A stretch of 64,000 bases of DNA from an uncultured Senegalimassilia sp. (GCF_934636665.1 NZ_CAKUAT010000004.1:84514-148513), one strand, 5' to 3'. Counted from the stretch's first letter, positions 35,571-44,575 are shown. Program-made: numbers and translations. Notes: generated from the sequence alone by a model not told the origin.

Positions 35571-36578
35571 ATGAGCTCGTTTTTGGACACCATGCTTGAG
35601 CGCGCCAAAGCCGACAAGCAGACCATCGTGCTACCCGAGGGCGACGACCCGCGTACGCTCGAAGCAGCCGAGACCATTCTCGCCCAAGGCGTCGCAAACC
35701 TGATCATCCTGGGCAACGTTGCCGCCATCAAGGAATCCGGCCGCGCGCTCGAAGGCGCCACGCTGATCGACCCGCAGGACTCCGATCTGCACAACGAGTT
35801 CGCGAACACCCTGTACGAGCTGCGCAAGCACAAGGGCATGACCCTCGAGCAAGCCGCCGAGAAAGTGCGCGACGTGCTGTTCTTCGGCGTGCTCATGGTG
35901 AAGACCGGCCGTGCCGACGGCATGGTCTCCGGCGCATGCCACTCTACCGGCGACGTGCTGCGCCCCAGCCTGCAGATCCTCAAAACCGCCCCGGGCGTGA
36001 AGCTGGTCAGCAGCTTCTTCATCATGGTAGTGCCCAACTGCGAGTACGGCCAGAACGGCACGTTCCTGTTCAGCGACTGCGGCCTGGAGATCCAGCCCAC
36101 CGCCGAGAAGCTCGCGCACATCGCCGTAAACTCCGCGCAATCTTGGAAAACCCTTATCGGCACCGAGCCTGTAGTGGCCATGCTCTCCCACTCCACCTAC
36201 GGTTCCGCCAAAAACGACGACGCGAACAAGGTGGTCGAGGCTGCCGCCATCGCCCGCGAGCTGGCACCTGAGCTGGCGCTCGACGGCGAGCTGCAGGCAG
36301 ATGCCGCCATGGTGCCCTCCGTAGGCGCGTCGAAGGCCCCCGACAGCAAGGTGGCCGGCAAGGCGAACTGCCTGATCTTCCCCGACCTTGACGCGGGCAA
36401 CATCGGCTACAAGCTGGTGCAGCGTCTGGCGCACGCCGAGGCCTTCGGCCCGGTCACCCAGGGCATCGCGGCCCCGGTAAACGACCTGTCCCGCGGCTGC
36501 ACCGCACATGACATCGTGGGTGTCATCGCCATCACGTGCGTGCAGGCCCAGGCGAAGAAGGCCGCCGACGCCCAGTAG
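35571..36578 (+). CDS. pta: Phosphate acetyltransferase
   Basis: Converts acetyl-CoA plus phosphate to acetyl phosphate and CoA. The 335-residue length is that of the short, single-domain Pta. Visible motifs are VLPEGDDPRTLEAAE, GMVSGACHSTGDVLRPSLQI and the C-terminal PVNDLSRGCTAHDIVGV. With ackA 480 nt away it gives ATP from acetyl-CoA in fermentation. The two genes converge, so they are not one operon. The -10 at 35471 is its probable promoter element. Confidence 0.95.
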   Translation: MSSFLDTMLERAKADKQTIVLPEGDDPRTLEAAETILAQGVANLIILGNVAAIKESGRALEGATLIDPQDSDLHNEFANTLYELRKHKGMTLEQAAEKVRDVLFFGVLMVKTGRADGMVSGACHSTGDVLRPSLQILKTAPGVKLVSSFFIMVVPNCEYGQNGTFLFSDCGLEIQPTAEKLAHIAVNSAQSWKTLIGTEPVVAMLSHSTYGSAKNDDANKVVEAAAIARELAPELALDGELQADAAMVPSVGASKAPDSKVAGKANCLIFPDLDAGNIGYKLVQRLAHAEAFGPVTQGIAAPVNDLSRGCTAHDIVGVIAITCVQAQAKKAADAQ

Positions 36579-36634
36579 TCGAAGCCGGCCCGAAAGCGCT
36601 CAAGCAATCGGAACCTAACACCCGAAACCGAAAC

Positions 36635-36682
36635 GCCCTGCTTCCCGAACCGATCACGATGTTCAGGAAGCAGGGCTTTCTT
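36635..36682 (+). terminator. Terminator of pta
   Basis: Stem GCCCTGCTTCC / GGAAGCAGGGC (36635-36645, 36666-36676) followed by TTTCTT. Confidence 0.8.
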
Positions 36683-36708
36683 GTCGAATGCGCTGAGACA
36701 ATCAAGAA

Positions 36709-36718
36709 CCCCCCCCCC
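36709..36718. repeat. Homopolymer of ten C (G on the minus strand)
   Basis: An uninterrupted run of ten C in the pta-ackA intergenic stretch. Runs this long are slippage-prone and none other is seen in the window. On the minus strand it lies in the distal part of the decayed reading frame at 36720-36985. Confidence 0.85.
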
Positions 36719-36719
36719 G

Positions 36720-36985
36720 CATCCTCTTGGCCCGCAAACCTCGCCAATCTCGCAGACCTTAATGGCATCAATGCTGTCATTAAGGTCTGAATCCGTCTTC
36801 GAAGCCGAGAGCACCTCCATGGACCCAAGCAAGCCTGTCAAAATTTCAACGCGGCTCGAGACAGCATTGCTCACGATATGCAGCCCATGCCCGCAAACCG
36901 GCGAAACAGTCTGTTAGTCGTCATCTCAAATCGAGCCGCGACATCAACGCGCGACACCCGCCCATACTTGACATAGCAAGCCAAA
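36720..36985 (-). pseudogene. Possible decayed helix-turn-helix gene fragment
   Basis: On the minus strand a frame reading CYVKYGRVSRVDVAARFEM then TTNRLFRRFAGMGCIS runs to a stop near 36870. This has the look of a DNA-binding helix-turn-helix (VSRVDVAARFEMTTNRLF). The next frame then gives SSRVEILTGLLGSMEVL. There is no start with a ribosome site and no full-length frame. I do not recognise the family. It may be a frameshifted remnant, or chance. Confidence 0.3.
36753..36789. repeat. Inverted repeat, 12-pair arms
   Basis: CAGACCTTAATG (36753-36764) and CATTAAGGTCTG (36778-36789) around a 13-nt loop that can itself fold (GCAT/ATGC). No U run follows on either strand, so it looks unlike a terminator; it could be an operator or RNA structure. 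Confidence 0.7.
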
Positions 36986-37013
36986 AGAAAAGCCCTCTCT
37001 CGAGGGCTTTTCT
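36983..37013 (-). terminator. Terminator of ackA
   Basis: An eleven-pair stem AGAAAAGCCCT / AGGGCTTTTCT; on the minus strand it ends in TTTTCTTTTGG. It lies 49 nt after the ackA stop. Confidence 0.8.
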
Positions 37014-37061
37014 GCGTTGCGGATAACGCAGCGCTTTGCTGCTATGGGACAACCGGACGGC

Positions 37062-38276
37062 TTACGGCTGGATGCCGACCATCTGGTCATGCACGATCTC
37101 GTAGGTGTCGCGGGCGATCATGTACTCCTCGTTGGTGGGGATAATGATGATCTGCACCGCGGAATCATCGGTGGAGATGATGCGCTCGAAACCGCGATGA
37201 CGGTTCTTCTCCTCGTCGAGCACGATGCCCAAAGGCTGGAGGCCGGAGAAGATCATGCGGCGCATCTTGTCGCAGTTCTCACCTACGCCGGCGGTCAGCA
37301 CGATGGCGTCCACGCCGCCCATGACGGCGATGTACTGGCCGATGTACTTCTTAACCGAGTTGGAGAACATGTCATATGCCAGCATAGCGCGCTCGTTGCC
37401 CTCTTCCGAGGCCGTGCGCACGCTGCGCAGGTCGTTGGACACGCCGGAGATGCCGAGCAAGCCCGACTGCTTGTTCATGAGGTTGTTCATTTCCTCGGCG
37501 GTCAGGTTCTCATGATCCATGACGAACGGCACGATGGCCGGGTCGATGGCACCGCAGCGGGTGCCCATCATCAAGCCGTCAAGCGGCGTGAGACCCATGG
37601 AGGTGTCCACGGCCACGCCATGGTCGATAGCGGACGCTGAGCAACCGTTGCCCAAATGCAGCGTGATGAGCTTCAGGTCCTCAAGGGGCTCGTCAAGCAC
37701 CACGGCGGCACGCTCGGAGATGTAGCGATGCGAGGTACCATGTGCGCCGTACTTGCGGATGGCATACTTCTCGTACAGCTCGTAGGGCAGCGGATACATG
37801 TACGCCTTCGGAGGCAACGTGGTGAAAAACGAGGTATCGAACACGGCCACCATGGGGATGCCCGGCATGTGTTTCATGCAAGCATGGATGCCCATGAGCG
37901 CCGCACCGTTGTGCAACGGCGCCAGTTCGGCAAGCTCATCGATCTTCGCGATGACCTCATCGTCGATGAGAACGGAACGATCGAAATATTTGCCGCCCTG
38001 CACGATACGGTGACCGACCGCATCGATCTCGGAAAGCGAGGAGATCGCGGCACCCTCGCCCGAGACCAGGGATTCAAGCACGAGCGCCATAGCGTCGTCA
38101 TGGTTCGCCATCTTAGCGTCGATGACCACTTCGTTATCGTCAAGACCGTGCTTGTGGAACGCCTCGGCAGAACCGACGCGCTCGCAAATGCCCTTGGCCA
38201 TGAGCGTATGCGTTTCAACATTGATAAGCTGGTACTTCAGCGAAGATGAACCCGCATTGATAACCAAAACGTTCAA
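37062..38276 (-). CDS. ackA: Acetate kinase
   Basis: Makes ATP and acetate from acetyl phosphate. The 404-residue ASKHA-fold protein has VLVINAGSSSLKYQL, the phosphate and catalytic regions VAVFDTSFFTTLPPKAYMYPLP and THLGNGCSASAIDHGVAVDTSMG, and LTAGVGENCDKMRR. The start is TTG 38276 with a near-perfect AAGGAGG seven nt upstream. It converges with pta. Confidence 0.96.
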   Translation of the reverse strand: MNVLVINAGSSSLKYQLINVETHTLMAKGICERVGSAEAFHKHGLDDNEVVIDAKMANHDDAMALVLESLVSGEGAAISSLSEIDAVGHRIVQGGKYFDRSVLIDDEVIAKIDELAELAPLHNGAALMGIHACMKHMPGIPMVAVFDTSFFTTLPPKAYMYPLPYELYEKYAIRKYGAHGTSHRYISERAAVVLDEPLEDLKLITLHLGNGCSASAIDHGVAVDTSMGLTPLDGLMMGTRCGAIDPAIVPFVMDHENLTAEEMNNLMNKQSGLLGISGVSNDLRSVRTASEEGNERAMLAYDMFSNSVKKYIGQYIAVMGGVDAIVLTAGVGENCDKMRRMIFSGLQPLGIVLDEEKNRHRGFERIISTDDSAVQIIIIPTNEEYMIARDTYEIVHDQMVGIQP

Positions 38277-38382
38277 CGGCCTGCCTCCTTACACAAAAGA
38301 TTTCGAGCCATCATTGTAGTGGCAAAACACGCAACACGTCGCCGCAAGCGGCGCCCGCGCTGCACTCTGTCGGCAAGCGGCG

Positions 38383-38643
38383 CTACGAAAGCGTGGTGTC
38401 GCGCTGCTCGTCCGATACCTCCGGTTCAAGCTGGCCCATGAGCACGTCGACCTTCTGCTGCGCCGTGGCCAGGCGGCCCTGAAGCGCGCGCAGCAGCGCA
38501 ACCCCGCGCTCATAGCTGGCAAGGCTGTCCTCTAGCTCAAGCGTATTGGATTCCAAAACGCCGACGATACCGTCAAGCTCGGCCATGGCCTCACGAAAGG
38601 TCAGGTCCTCGACCGGTTTCAAACTTTCATTGCCCATATTCAT
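38383..38643 (-). CDS. xseB: Exodeoxyribonuclease VII small subunit
   Basis: The 86-residue coiled-coil subunit has the family core LTFREAMAELDGIVGVLESNTLELEDSLASYERGVALLR (residues about 13-52). It is needed for nuclease activity with XseA. It overlaps xseA by four nt. The start may be the ATG at 38643 or 38637; the ribosome site GGAAGGA suits either. Confidence 0.93.
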   Translation of the reverse strand: MNMGNESLKPVEDLTFREAMAELDGIVGVLESNTLELEDSLASYERGVALLRALQGRLATAQQKVDVLMGQLEPEVSDEQRDTTLS

Positions 38644-40316
38644 GATTCCTTCCCTATAGGGCCGTCTTCATCAGCACGCCGGACCCCCGACACGCTGCAC
38701 TCGATCACGCCGTCAGATACCGTCACATCAAGCGACTGCCCTGTGTGGGCTTGCTCGACCGACTTCACCACACCGCCGTCGCCATCGCGGGCGATCGAGT
38801 AGCCTCTGCCGAGAACCGCCAGCGGCGACAGCGCGTCAAGCTGCGCAGCCGAAAGGCCCGCTTGCCGGCGAAACGGCTCGAGCAGCTGGCGGCCCGAAGC
38901 AAGCAGACGTCGCTGCTCGTTGTCAAGCACCGCGCGTTCCCGCTCGCAAGCCTGGGGCAACGCGCGCAGCAGCCGCTCACGTCCCCGCTGCGTTTGCGCC
39001 GCCGGAGCGACGACCACCTGCGAAAGCGCGCGCGTCAAACGTTCGCGCTGGCGTTGCACGGCTGTTGCATCGGCGGTCAAGGCGTTGGGAAGCGCCGCGC
39101 CCAAGCGTTCGCGCAGCCGATCGACCTGAGCGCGATCGCGGTCCAAGCTGGCGGGCAGCGCCCTTGCCAGCCGGTCGGCAAACAAATCCACTCCTTGCGA
39201 GGAAGCCGCGAGCAAAGCATTAGGGTCGCAAAAGACCGGCCGGCTTGCGATGCGCCCGACCTGCGCCGCGCCGCCATCAAGAGCACGCTGGACGCAGGCA
39301 TCCAGGCTGCCTCGACGCGCGCGGAACAGCGCATCAAGGTTCTCGCGAGCAGGACTCACCGCCTCGGCAGCGGCAGTAGGCGTTGAGGCGCGCACATCGG
39401 CGACCATGTCGGCGATGGACGTATCGGGTTCGTGCCCGATGCCCGTGACCACTGGAACGGGACATTTGACGATCATGCGGGCCAAGAACTCGTCGTTGAA
39501 CGGCATAAGGTCCTCGTACGACCCGCCGCCGCGCACCACCAGCACCACTTCGGCGCCGGCATGGACTACAGCGCGCATGCCCTCGACGATGCCGGCCGGG
39601 GCCTGCGGGCCCTCCACCGCCACACCGGAGAACAGCACCCGCGCCACAGGGAAACGGCGGCGCAGCGTGCGCAGCACATCGTGCACCGCATCGCCGCGCG
39701 GACTGGTGACCAGGCCGATGGTAAGCGGATATGCAGGCAAAGGCAGCTTTCGCGCGGGGTCCGCAAGGCCTTCTGCGGAAAGCTTCCGCGCTAGGTTGGC
39801 CACCTGCAGCCTCAGCTGGCCCTCTCCCACCGGCGCCAACGAGAACACGTCGAAGTTCATGCGCCCTTTCGCCGCATACAGCGTGAACCTGCCCGTCAGC
39901 TCCACCAGCTGGCCGACCGCCACCTGCACGCCGGCGGCGCGGAAACGGTTGTTCCACATCATGCACGGAAGGCTTGCCGACTTATCCTTGACCGTGAAGT
40001 ACACGGCCTTGTACCCGGGCTTGTTCGACAGCTCGGAGATCTCGCCGACCAGGCGCACTGTCACGCCTTCGAGCGCCCCTTTCGCCAGCTGCATGGCGGC
40101 TGATACCGATAAGGCGCGCGAACCCGATTCCCGCGTTGCCGCTCCCCCGATTCGCGAAGCCGCATTCGCACCCGCCGCCTTATGCGCGCCGAAGGCCGCT
40201 GCGCATGCGCGGGCGGCCTCCTCGGCGTTTCGCGCCGGCCCCGAGGAAGCACCCGAGCTAGCAAAAGCGCCGCGGTGTCCTCCCGCGGCGCCGTTATATG
40301 ATCGATCGTAGGCCAC
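38640..40316 (-). CDS. xseA: Exodeoxyribonuclease VII large subunit with Ala/Gly-rich N-terminal extension
   Basis: Degrades single-stranded DNA from both ends. The conserved part starts near residue 68 (LSVSAAMQLAKGALEGVTVRLVGEI, OB-fold) and the catalytic region includes LVTSPRGDAVHDVLRTLRRRFP and VVRGGGSYEDLMPFNDEFLAR with TGIGHEPDTSIADMVADVRASTPTAAAE. The first 65 or so residues are Ala/Gly/Ser-rich and absent from most family members. GTG 40316 is only four nt past the zinc peptidase stop, with no strong ribosome site, so the true start could be further in. Confidence 0.9.
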   Translation of the reverse strand: MAYDRSYNGAAGGHRGAFASSGASSGPARNAEEAARACAAAFGAHKAAGANAASRIGGAATRESGSRALSVSAAMQLAKGALEGVTVRLVGEISELSNKPGYKAVYFTVKDKSASLPCMMWNNRFRAAGVQVAVGQLVELTGRFTLYAAKGRMNFDVFSLAPVGEGQLRLQVANLARKLSAEGLADPARKLPLPAYPLTIGLVTSPRGDAVHDVLRTLRRRFPVARVLFSGVAVEGPQAPAGIVEGMRAVVHAGAEVVLVVRGGGSYEDLMPFNDEFLARMIVKCPVPVVTGIGHEPDTSIADMVADVRASTPTAAAEAVSPARENLDALFRARRGSLDACVQRALDGGAAQVGRIASRPVFCDPNALLAASSQGVDLFADRLARALPASLDRDRAQVDRLRERLGAALPNALTADATAVQRQRERLTRALSQVVVAPAAQTQRGRERLLRALPQACERERAVLDNEQRRLLASGRQLLEPFRRQAGLSAAQLDALSPLAVLGRGYSIARDGDGGVVKSVEQAHTGQSLDVTVSDGVIECSVSGVRRADEDGPIGKES

Positions 40317-40320
40317 GTTG

Positions 40321-40983
40321 CTACTCGTCGCGAGACTGCAGCAGCCACAGCAGCTGCAGGATGGACGTCAAAGCAGCGGCAACGTAGGTGAGCGCGCAGG
40401 CGCGCAGCACGGAATACGCGCCGCCCTGCTCGGCCTGCGTGATGCCCTGGGTCTTCAGGTAGGCAAGGCCGCGGCGCGACGCATCGAACTCGACGGGCAG
40501 CGTGACCAGCTGGAACAACACCACAACGGCGTACATGATGATGGCAAGCGTGGTAAGGCCGGAAAGCTGCATGAAGATACCGAACATCAGCAGGAACACC
40601 CAGGCATTGGAAGCGAAGTTCACCGCCGGCACCAGTGCGCCGCGGATCTTCATGGGAGCATACCCCTGCGCGAACTGGATGGCGTGCCCGGCCTCGTGGC
40701 ATGCCGTGGCCACGGCCGTGATGGAGGTCCCGCCGAACGCATCGGGGTCCAGGGTGATGGAATTGTTACGCGGGTCGAAGTGGTCCTGCTGCGGGCCGCC
40801 GCGATAAACCTGCACGCCGTGGACGCCGTTTGCCGCCAGCATCATCTCGGCCATCTGCGCGCCGGTGACGCGCGTGGAAGAGGGAACGTGCAAATACTTG
40901 TTGATCTGGCGGTTCACGTACCACGACGCGCCCATGCCGATGACCATGGTGACGACGATCAGGCTCAAATAGCTCATGCTCAT
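40321..40983 (-). CDS. Membrane zinc metallopeptidase (YugP-like, Zn_peptidase_2)
   Basis: The 220-residue membrane protein has an N-terminal helix (YLSLIVVTMVIGMGASWYV), the zinc motif HEAGH in ATACHEAGHAIQFAQGYA, and two to three C-terminal helices. This is the YugP-type family, thought to be a membrane protease; targets are unknown. It lies upstream of xseA on the same strand. The ATG at 40983 or 40977 could be used; AGGAG is about 13 nt upstream, which is far. Confidence 0.9.
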   Translation of the reverse strand: MSMSYLSLIVVTMVIGMGASWYVNRQINKYLHVPSSTRVTGAQMAEMMLAANGVHGVQVYRGGPQQDHFDPRNNSITLDPDAFGGTSITAVATACHEAGHAIQFAQGYAPMKIRGALVPAVNFASNAWVFLLMFGIFMQLSGLTTLAIIMYAVVVLFQLVTLPVEFDASRRGLAYLKTQGITQAEQGGAYSVLRACALTYVAAALTSILQLLWLLQSRDE

Positions 40984-41203
40984 GTGGGTGATGCAACTCC
41001 TAACGAAAGCGTACGGCGCACGCCCTGCGCCCCGGGGCGAGGCGACAAGGCTGCGCGCTTGGTTAAACGAACCAAAAGTATACCGAAGCGAAACCCCATG
41101 CCCGCGGCTCCACGAATGTTACCGCGAAACGTTCGCAATCCGTTACCGGAAACGCATCGAGCCCGCCGCGTTCGCATTGCCGCACCGGGCGGCGACGCGC
41201 TAG

Positions 41204-42379
41204 CTACTCTTCGCCATCCAGGCGCGTGACGTGCAGATCGTGGCCGTTCAAGGACAGCACGAGCTTGCCCTCGAGCAGCTCGATGAGCTCCTCGCCCACC
41301 AGCGCCCGGCGCCATCCGCGCAACAGATCGATGCCCTGACGGTATCCGCGAGCCATACGCACCAGATCATCATGGCTGGCCAAGGTAGGGAACGCCACGC
41401 CGTTCTCCTTGGCGCGCAAGCGCACGAGCGCGCTCATAAGGTCGAGCGGTGCATCCACGTTGGGCTCGTTGCGGCCGCTGCGGTCGAGCTCAGGCCAGCT
41501 TTGCGGACCGGATTCCAGCGCCTTCTTCATAAGCCCGGCGACCGTTCGGGCATCGCGGGTGTTGAGCTTCTCGCGCATGCCTCGCACCATGAACAGCTCG
41601 TCGATGGTGCGGGCCTCGCGCTTGCACGCCTCCACGATCTGTTCGTCGGTGATGACCCACTTACGCGGCACGTTGCGCTTCTGCGCCGTGACCTCGCGCC
41701 ATGCGGCAACCTCGCGCGCCGCCGCCAGCTGCTTGCGCGAAAGCTGGCCGACGCGCTTGAGCCTGCGGTAGCGCTCGCGCTCATCGGATTCGAAACGCGC
41801 AGGGTCGCACATCTCGGCGAACTCGGGGTCAAGCCAATGCAAGCGCCCCTGCTGCCCCAATTCCTGCTTCATATGCTCATACATGCGGGGAAGATAGATG
41901 ACGTCGTCGGCGGCATAGCGCAGCTGGGATTCCGACAAGGGACGGCGCGACCAGTCGGTGAAGGAATCGACCTTCTTAAGCGCCACGCCGCACTCGGCGC
42001 CCACCAAAGCCCCGTAGCCGATCTGCTGCGTGTGCCCCAAAAGCGCCGCCGCCACCTGCGTGTCGAACAGCGGCTGCGGGAGCACGCCCACCTCGTGCCA
42101 CAAGATCTCAAGGTCCTGCCCGCCGGAGTGCAGCACCTTCATGACGCCGGCATCCTCGAGCAGCGGGGCCAGCACATGCAGGTCCTCGATGCAAAACGGG
42201 TCGACCACCGCCACCTCATCATCGGTGGCGAACTGGATCAAGCACAGGCGCGCATAATAGGTCTTCTCGCGTAAAAACTCGGTGTCGATGGCAAGGACGC
42301 TTGAGCGGCGTGCTCGCTCGACGAACGCCTCCAGTGCTTCTTGATCTTCGATATACACCCGGTAATTCCTCACGTTCAT
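41204..42379 (-). CDS. rnd: Ribonuclease D
   Basis: A 3' to 5' exoribonuclease for tRNA maturation. The 391-residue protein has the DEDD exonuclease motifs: LAIDTEFLRE (Exo I), VLHSGGQDLEILW (Exo II) and LRYAADDVIYLPRMYE (Exo III), followed by two HRDC-like helical domains. The start is taken at ATG 42379 by homology (MNVRNYRVYIEDQEALEAFV); the Shine-Dalgarno is weak. It is divergent from the lipid kinase with only 47 nt between the starts. The 220 nt downstream up to 40984 hold no visible gene. Confidence 0.92.
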   Translation of the reverse strand: MNVRNYRVYIEDQEALEAFVERARRSSVLAIDTEFLREKTYYARLCLIQFATDDEVAVVDPFCIEDLHVLAPLLEDAGVMKVLHSGGQDLEILWHEVGVLPQPLFDTQVAAALLGHTQQIGYGALVGAECGVALKKVDSFTDWSRRPLSESQLRYAADDVIYLPRMYEHMKQELGQQGRLHWLDPEFAEMCDPARFESDERERYRRLKRVGQLSRKQLAAAREVAAWREVTAQKRNVPRKWVITDEQIVEACKREARTIDELFMVRGMREKLNTRDARTVAGLMKKALESGPQSWPELDRSGRNEPNVDAPLDLMSALVRLRAKENGVAFPTLASHDDLVRMARGYRQGIDLLRGWRRALVGEELIELLEGKLVLSLNGHDLHVTRLDGEE

Positions 42380-42426
42380 ATCGTTGTGCTTTATGATGTA
42401 AGAATACCGCAACGGAAGGGAAAACC

Positions 42427-43335
42427 GTGAAACTGCTTGTCATCAACAACCTGGCATCGGGATACGGCGAAGGAGCCATCTACGATTTCATGCGCAGCTT
42501 CGCCGCCGACGGCGACGAGATCTGCATGCGCTGCACCAACGGCACCACGCCGGTGGGCTCGCTGCTTGACGATGCGAAGGACTTCGATGCCGTGATCGCG
42601 GCCGGCGGCGACGGCACCGTTGCCACGGTATGCTATCTGCTGGCCAACACCGGCATACCCGTGCTGCCCTTCCCCGCAGGCACGGCAAACCTATTGGCCC
42701 TCAACCTTGCAAGCCCGCTCGAACCCCATGCTCTGGCGAAAATGGTGCGCGCCGGGCAAACCCTTGATTTCGACATGGGCGAGATCTGCGTTGATGGGCA
42801 GCGCTTCGGTTTCTCCATCATGGCCGGTGCGGGCTACGACGCCGTCATCATGCGCGGGGCGCAGCGCGGCAAACGCCTGCTCGGCCCCATGGCCTACCTG
42901 CAATCGGCCGTGGCCAACGCCATGCCGCAGCAATCCAAGTTCACGCTCACCTTGGACGGCAAACAGGTGCAAAGCGAAGGCCTGGGCGTGCTGCTGGTGA
43001 ACTTCAGCAAAATCCAGTTCGATATCACGGTCACGCACGACAACAAGCCGCGAGACGGCGAGTTCGACGTGGTGGTCCTGAAGGCGAAAACCGCATTCGA
43101 CCTGATACCGGCCGCTATCGCGGGCCTTTTGGACCGAGACGGCGAATTCCCCGACCGCACCGATGCGCTTGAGATCTTCCGCGCCAAAGAGGTCACGATC
43201 GAAGCCGACCCGGCTATGGAAGTGCAGTACGACGGCGAGGCCACCGGCCTCACCACGCCGTTTTCCGCGCGGATCCTGCCCAGGGCCACGCGCCTGTTCA
43301 TCTCCGACGAAGGCTATTCGCAGTTCGCGCGCTAA
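42427..43335 (+). CDS. Diacylglycerol/lipid kinase family (YegS/BmrU-like)
   Basis: The 302-residue DAGK-catalytic-domain protein begins KLLVINNLASGYGEG, has the nucleotide-site VIAAGGDGTVATVCYLL and the PAGTANLLALNL segment, then AGAGYDAVIM. It phosphorylates a lipid such as diacylglycerol, or contributes to lipid or polyprenol synthesis. The start is GTG 42427, with GGAAGGG six nt upstream. It has its own terminator. The substrate is not certain. Confidence 0.88.
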   Translation: MKLLVINNLASGYGEGAIYDFMRSFAADGDEICMRCTNGTTPVGSLLDDAKDFDAVIAAGGDGTVATVCYLLANTGIPVLPFPAGTANLLALNLASPLEPHALAKMVRAGQTLDFDMGEICVDGQRFGFSIMAGAGYDAVIMRGAQRGKRLLGPMAYLQSAVANAMPQQSKFTLTLDGKQVQSEGLGVLLVNFSKIQFDITVTHDNKPRDGEFDVVVLKAKTAFDLIPAAIAGLLDRDGEFPDRTDALEIFRAKEVTIEADPAMEVQYDGEATGLTTPFSARILPRATRLFISDEGYSQFAR

Positions 43336-43352
43336 CACGATGGCGCAACGAC

Positions 43353-43393
43353 AGCGGCCCCGCAGGCTCAAGGTCCGCGGGGCCGCTTTGTTT
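43353..43393 (+). terminator. Terminator of the lipid kinase gene
   Basis: An eleven-pair stem AGCGGCCCCGC / GCGGGGCCGCT (43353-43363, 43377-43387) followed by TTGTTT. Confidence 0.85.
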
Positions 43394-43501
43394 CAGGATC
43401 GCCGTCCGAATCCGCCGCGCGAATCCTTTACCGGCAAGTGCACCGTAGGCCGCGCACAGCGGCCGACGGTTGTTATTCAAGCTTGTATCGGCGCCGGCGG
43501 G

Positions 43502-44311
43502 CTAGCTGTTCAGCTGCTCGGTCTTGCGCTCTTCCTTCCACTTCGCCAGATTCGAGCTGTAGCGCATCTGGATAAGCTCCAGCACCACCGCGAACACCAT
43601 GGCGCAGTACACCATGAGCTTCTCCATATGCATATCGAGCACCTCGATGCCGGAGTTGATGCCCAACGAATCGAAGAACAGCAGCAAGCCGATGACGGTG
43701 ATGAACACCAGCGCCAAGATCTTCATCTCCGTATGCTTGTTGATGAAATCGGCGATGGCATCGATGAACACCATCATGATGATGATGGCGAAGATGACGG
43801 CCATGATCATGATGATCAGATGCTCGGCCAAGCCCACCGCGGTGATGACCGAGTCGATAGAAAACACCAGGTCCATGACCATGATGGTGACGATGGCCTG
43901 ACCAAGGCCGATGCGATGCAGCTCCTTGTGCTCCTCGGAATGCTCGGCTTTCTCCTCGGTCAAGGCCAGCACATCGCGAAGCTCGTCGATGCCCTTATAA
44001 ATCAGGTATGCGCCGCCCGCCAGCAGCACCAAGTCGCGCACGTTGAACGCATGCTGGAAAAAGCCCAGATCCAAAGTGAAGAGCGGCTTGGTCATGTGTA
44101 CCAGATAGCTGGCGAAGCACAAGAAGATGCAGCGCGATATCATGGCGCCCAGCAAACCGAGCTTACGGCCGATATGCTGATGTTCGGGCGCCAGGCGGTT
44201 GGTGGTGATGGAGATGAACACGATGTTGTCCACGCCCAGCACCACCTCCAAAAACATCAGCGTCAACAAGCTGATCCAAGCTTCGGGCGTGGCGAAGATG
44301 GAAAAATCCAT
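43502..44311 (-). CDS. TerC family integral membrane protein (probable Mn2+ exporter)
   Basis: The 269-residue protein has seven to eight helices, with the TerC signatures FLEVVLGVDNIVFISI near the N-terminus and VMDLVFSIDSVITAVG in the middle, both holding metal-binding Asp residues. It resembles Alx/YkoY proteins, which export manganese. ATG 44311 has AAAGGAGC with good spacing; the frame extends upstream to 44362 without a site. The yybP-ykoY riboswitch in its leader strongly supports a manganese role. Confidence 0.92.
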   Translation of the reverse strand: MDFSIFATPEAWISLLTLMFLEVVLGVDNIVFISITTNRLAPEHQHIGRKLGLLGAMISRCIFLCFASYLVHMTKPLFTLDLGFFQHAFNVRDLVLLAGGAYLIYKGIDELRDVLALTEEKAEHSEEHKELHRIGLGQAIVTIMVMDLVFSIDSVITAVGLAEHLIIMIMAVIFAIIIMMVFIDAIADFINKHTEMKILALVFITVIGLLLFFDSLGINSGIEVLDMHMEKLMVYCAMVFAVVLELIQMRYSSNLAKWKEERKTEQLNS

Positions 44312-44402
44312 ACGTTGCTCCTTTACGTCGTTTCGTCCGATCCGATGCGCGCCATTTCGCACGGTGCGCGGTTTACCCCGTCTCCTCGGATGAGCAGCGC
44401 AA

Positions 44403-44451
44403 CAAAAAAAGACTCATGGCGCAACGCTTTGAAAACGTTGCGCCATGAGTC
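44403..44451 (-). terminator. Riboswitch-controlled terminator of terC
   Basis: A sixteen-pair stem GACTCATGGCGCAACG / CGTTGCGCCATGAGTC (44411-44426, 44436-44451); on the minus strand it is followed by a run of seven T. It lies upstream of terC, so it acts as an attenuator and not an end-of-gene signal. Confidence 0.85.
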
Positions 44452-44535
44452 TTGCAATTTCAGGTACGCCAGACCGTTGCCGGCCACGATGTTGAACGCA
44501 CCGCAGGTATGTCCTGCCAGCTACTCCCCCATGGG
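44443..44535 (-). ncRNA. yybP-ykoY (Mn2+) riboswitch aptamer upstream of terC
   Basis: On the minus strand the leader has the motif GGGGGAGTAGC (44530-44520), then TTCAACAT, and ends with GCAAGACTCATGG, all hallmarks of the yybP-ykoY class. A P1 helix CCATG (44534-44530) with CATGG (44447-44443) is possible; the latter bases also form part of the terminator stem, so aptamer and terminator exclude each other. Manganese binding would thus favour read-through into terC. Structure by eye; consensus from memory. Confidence 0.85.
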
Positions 44536-44575
44536 CATTCCGTAGGCTACCATGAGCGCCCCCACAGGGCAATGC

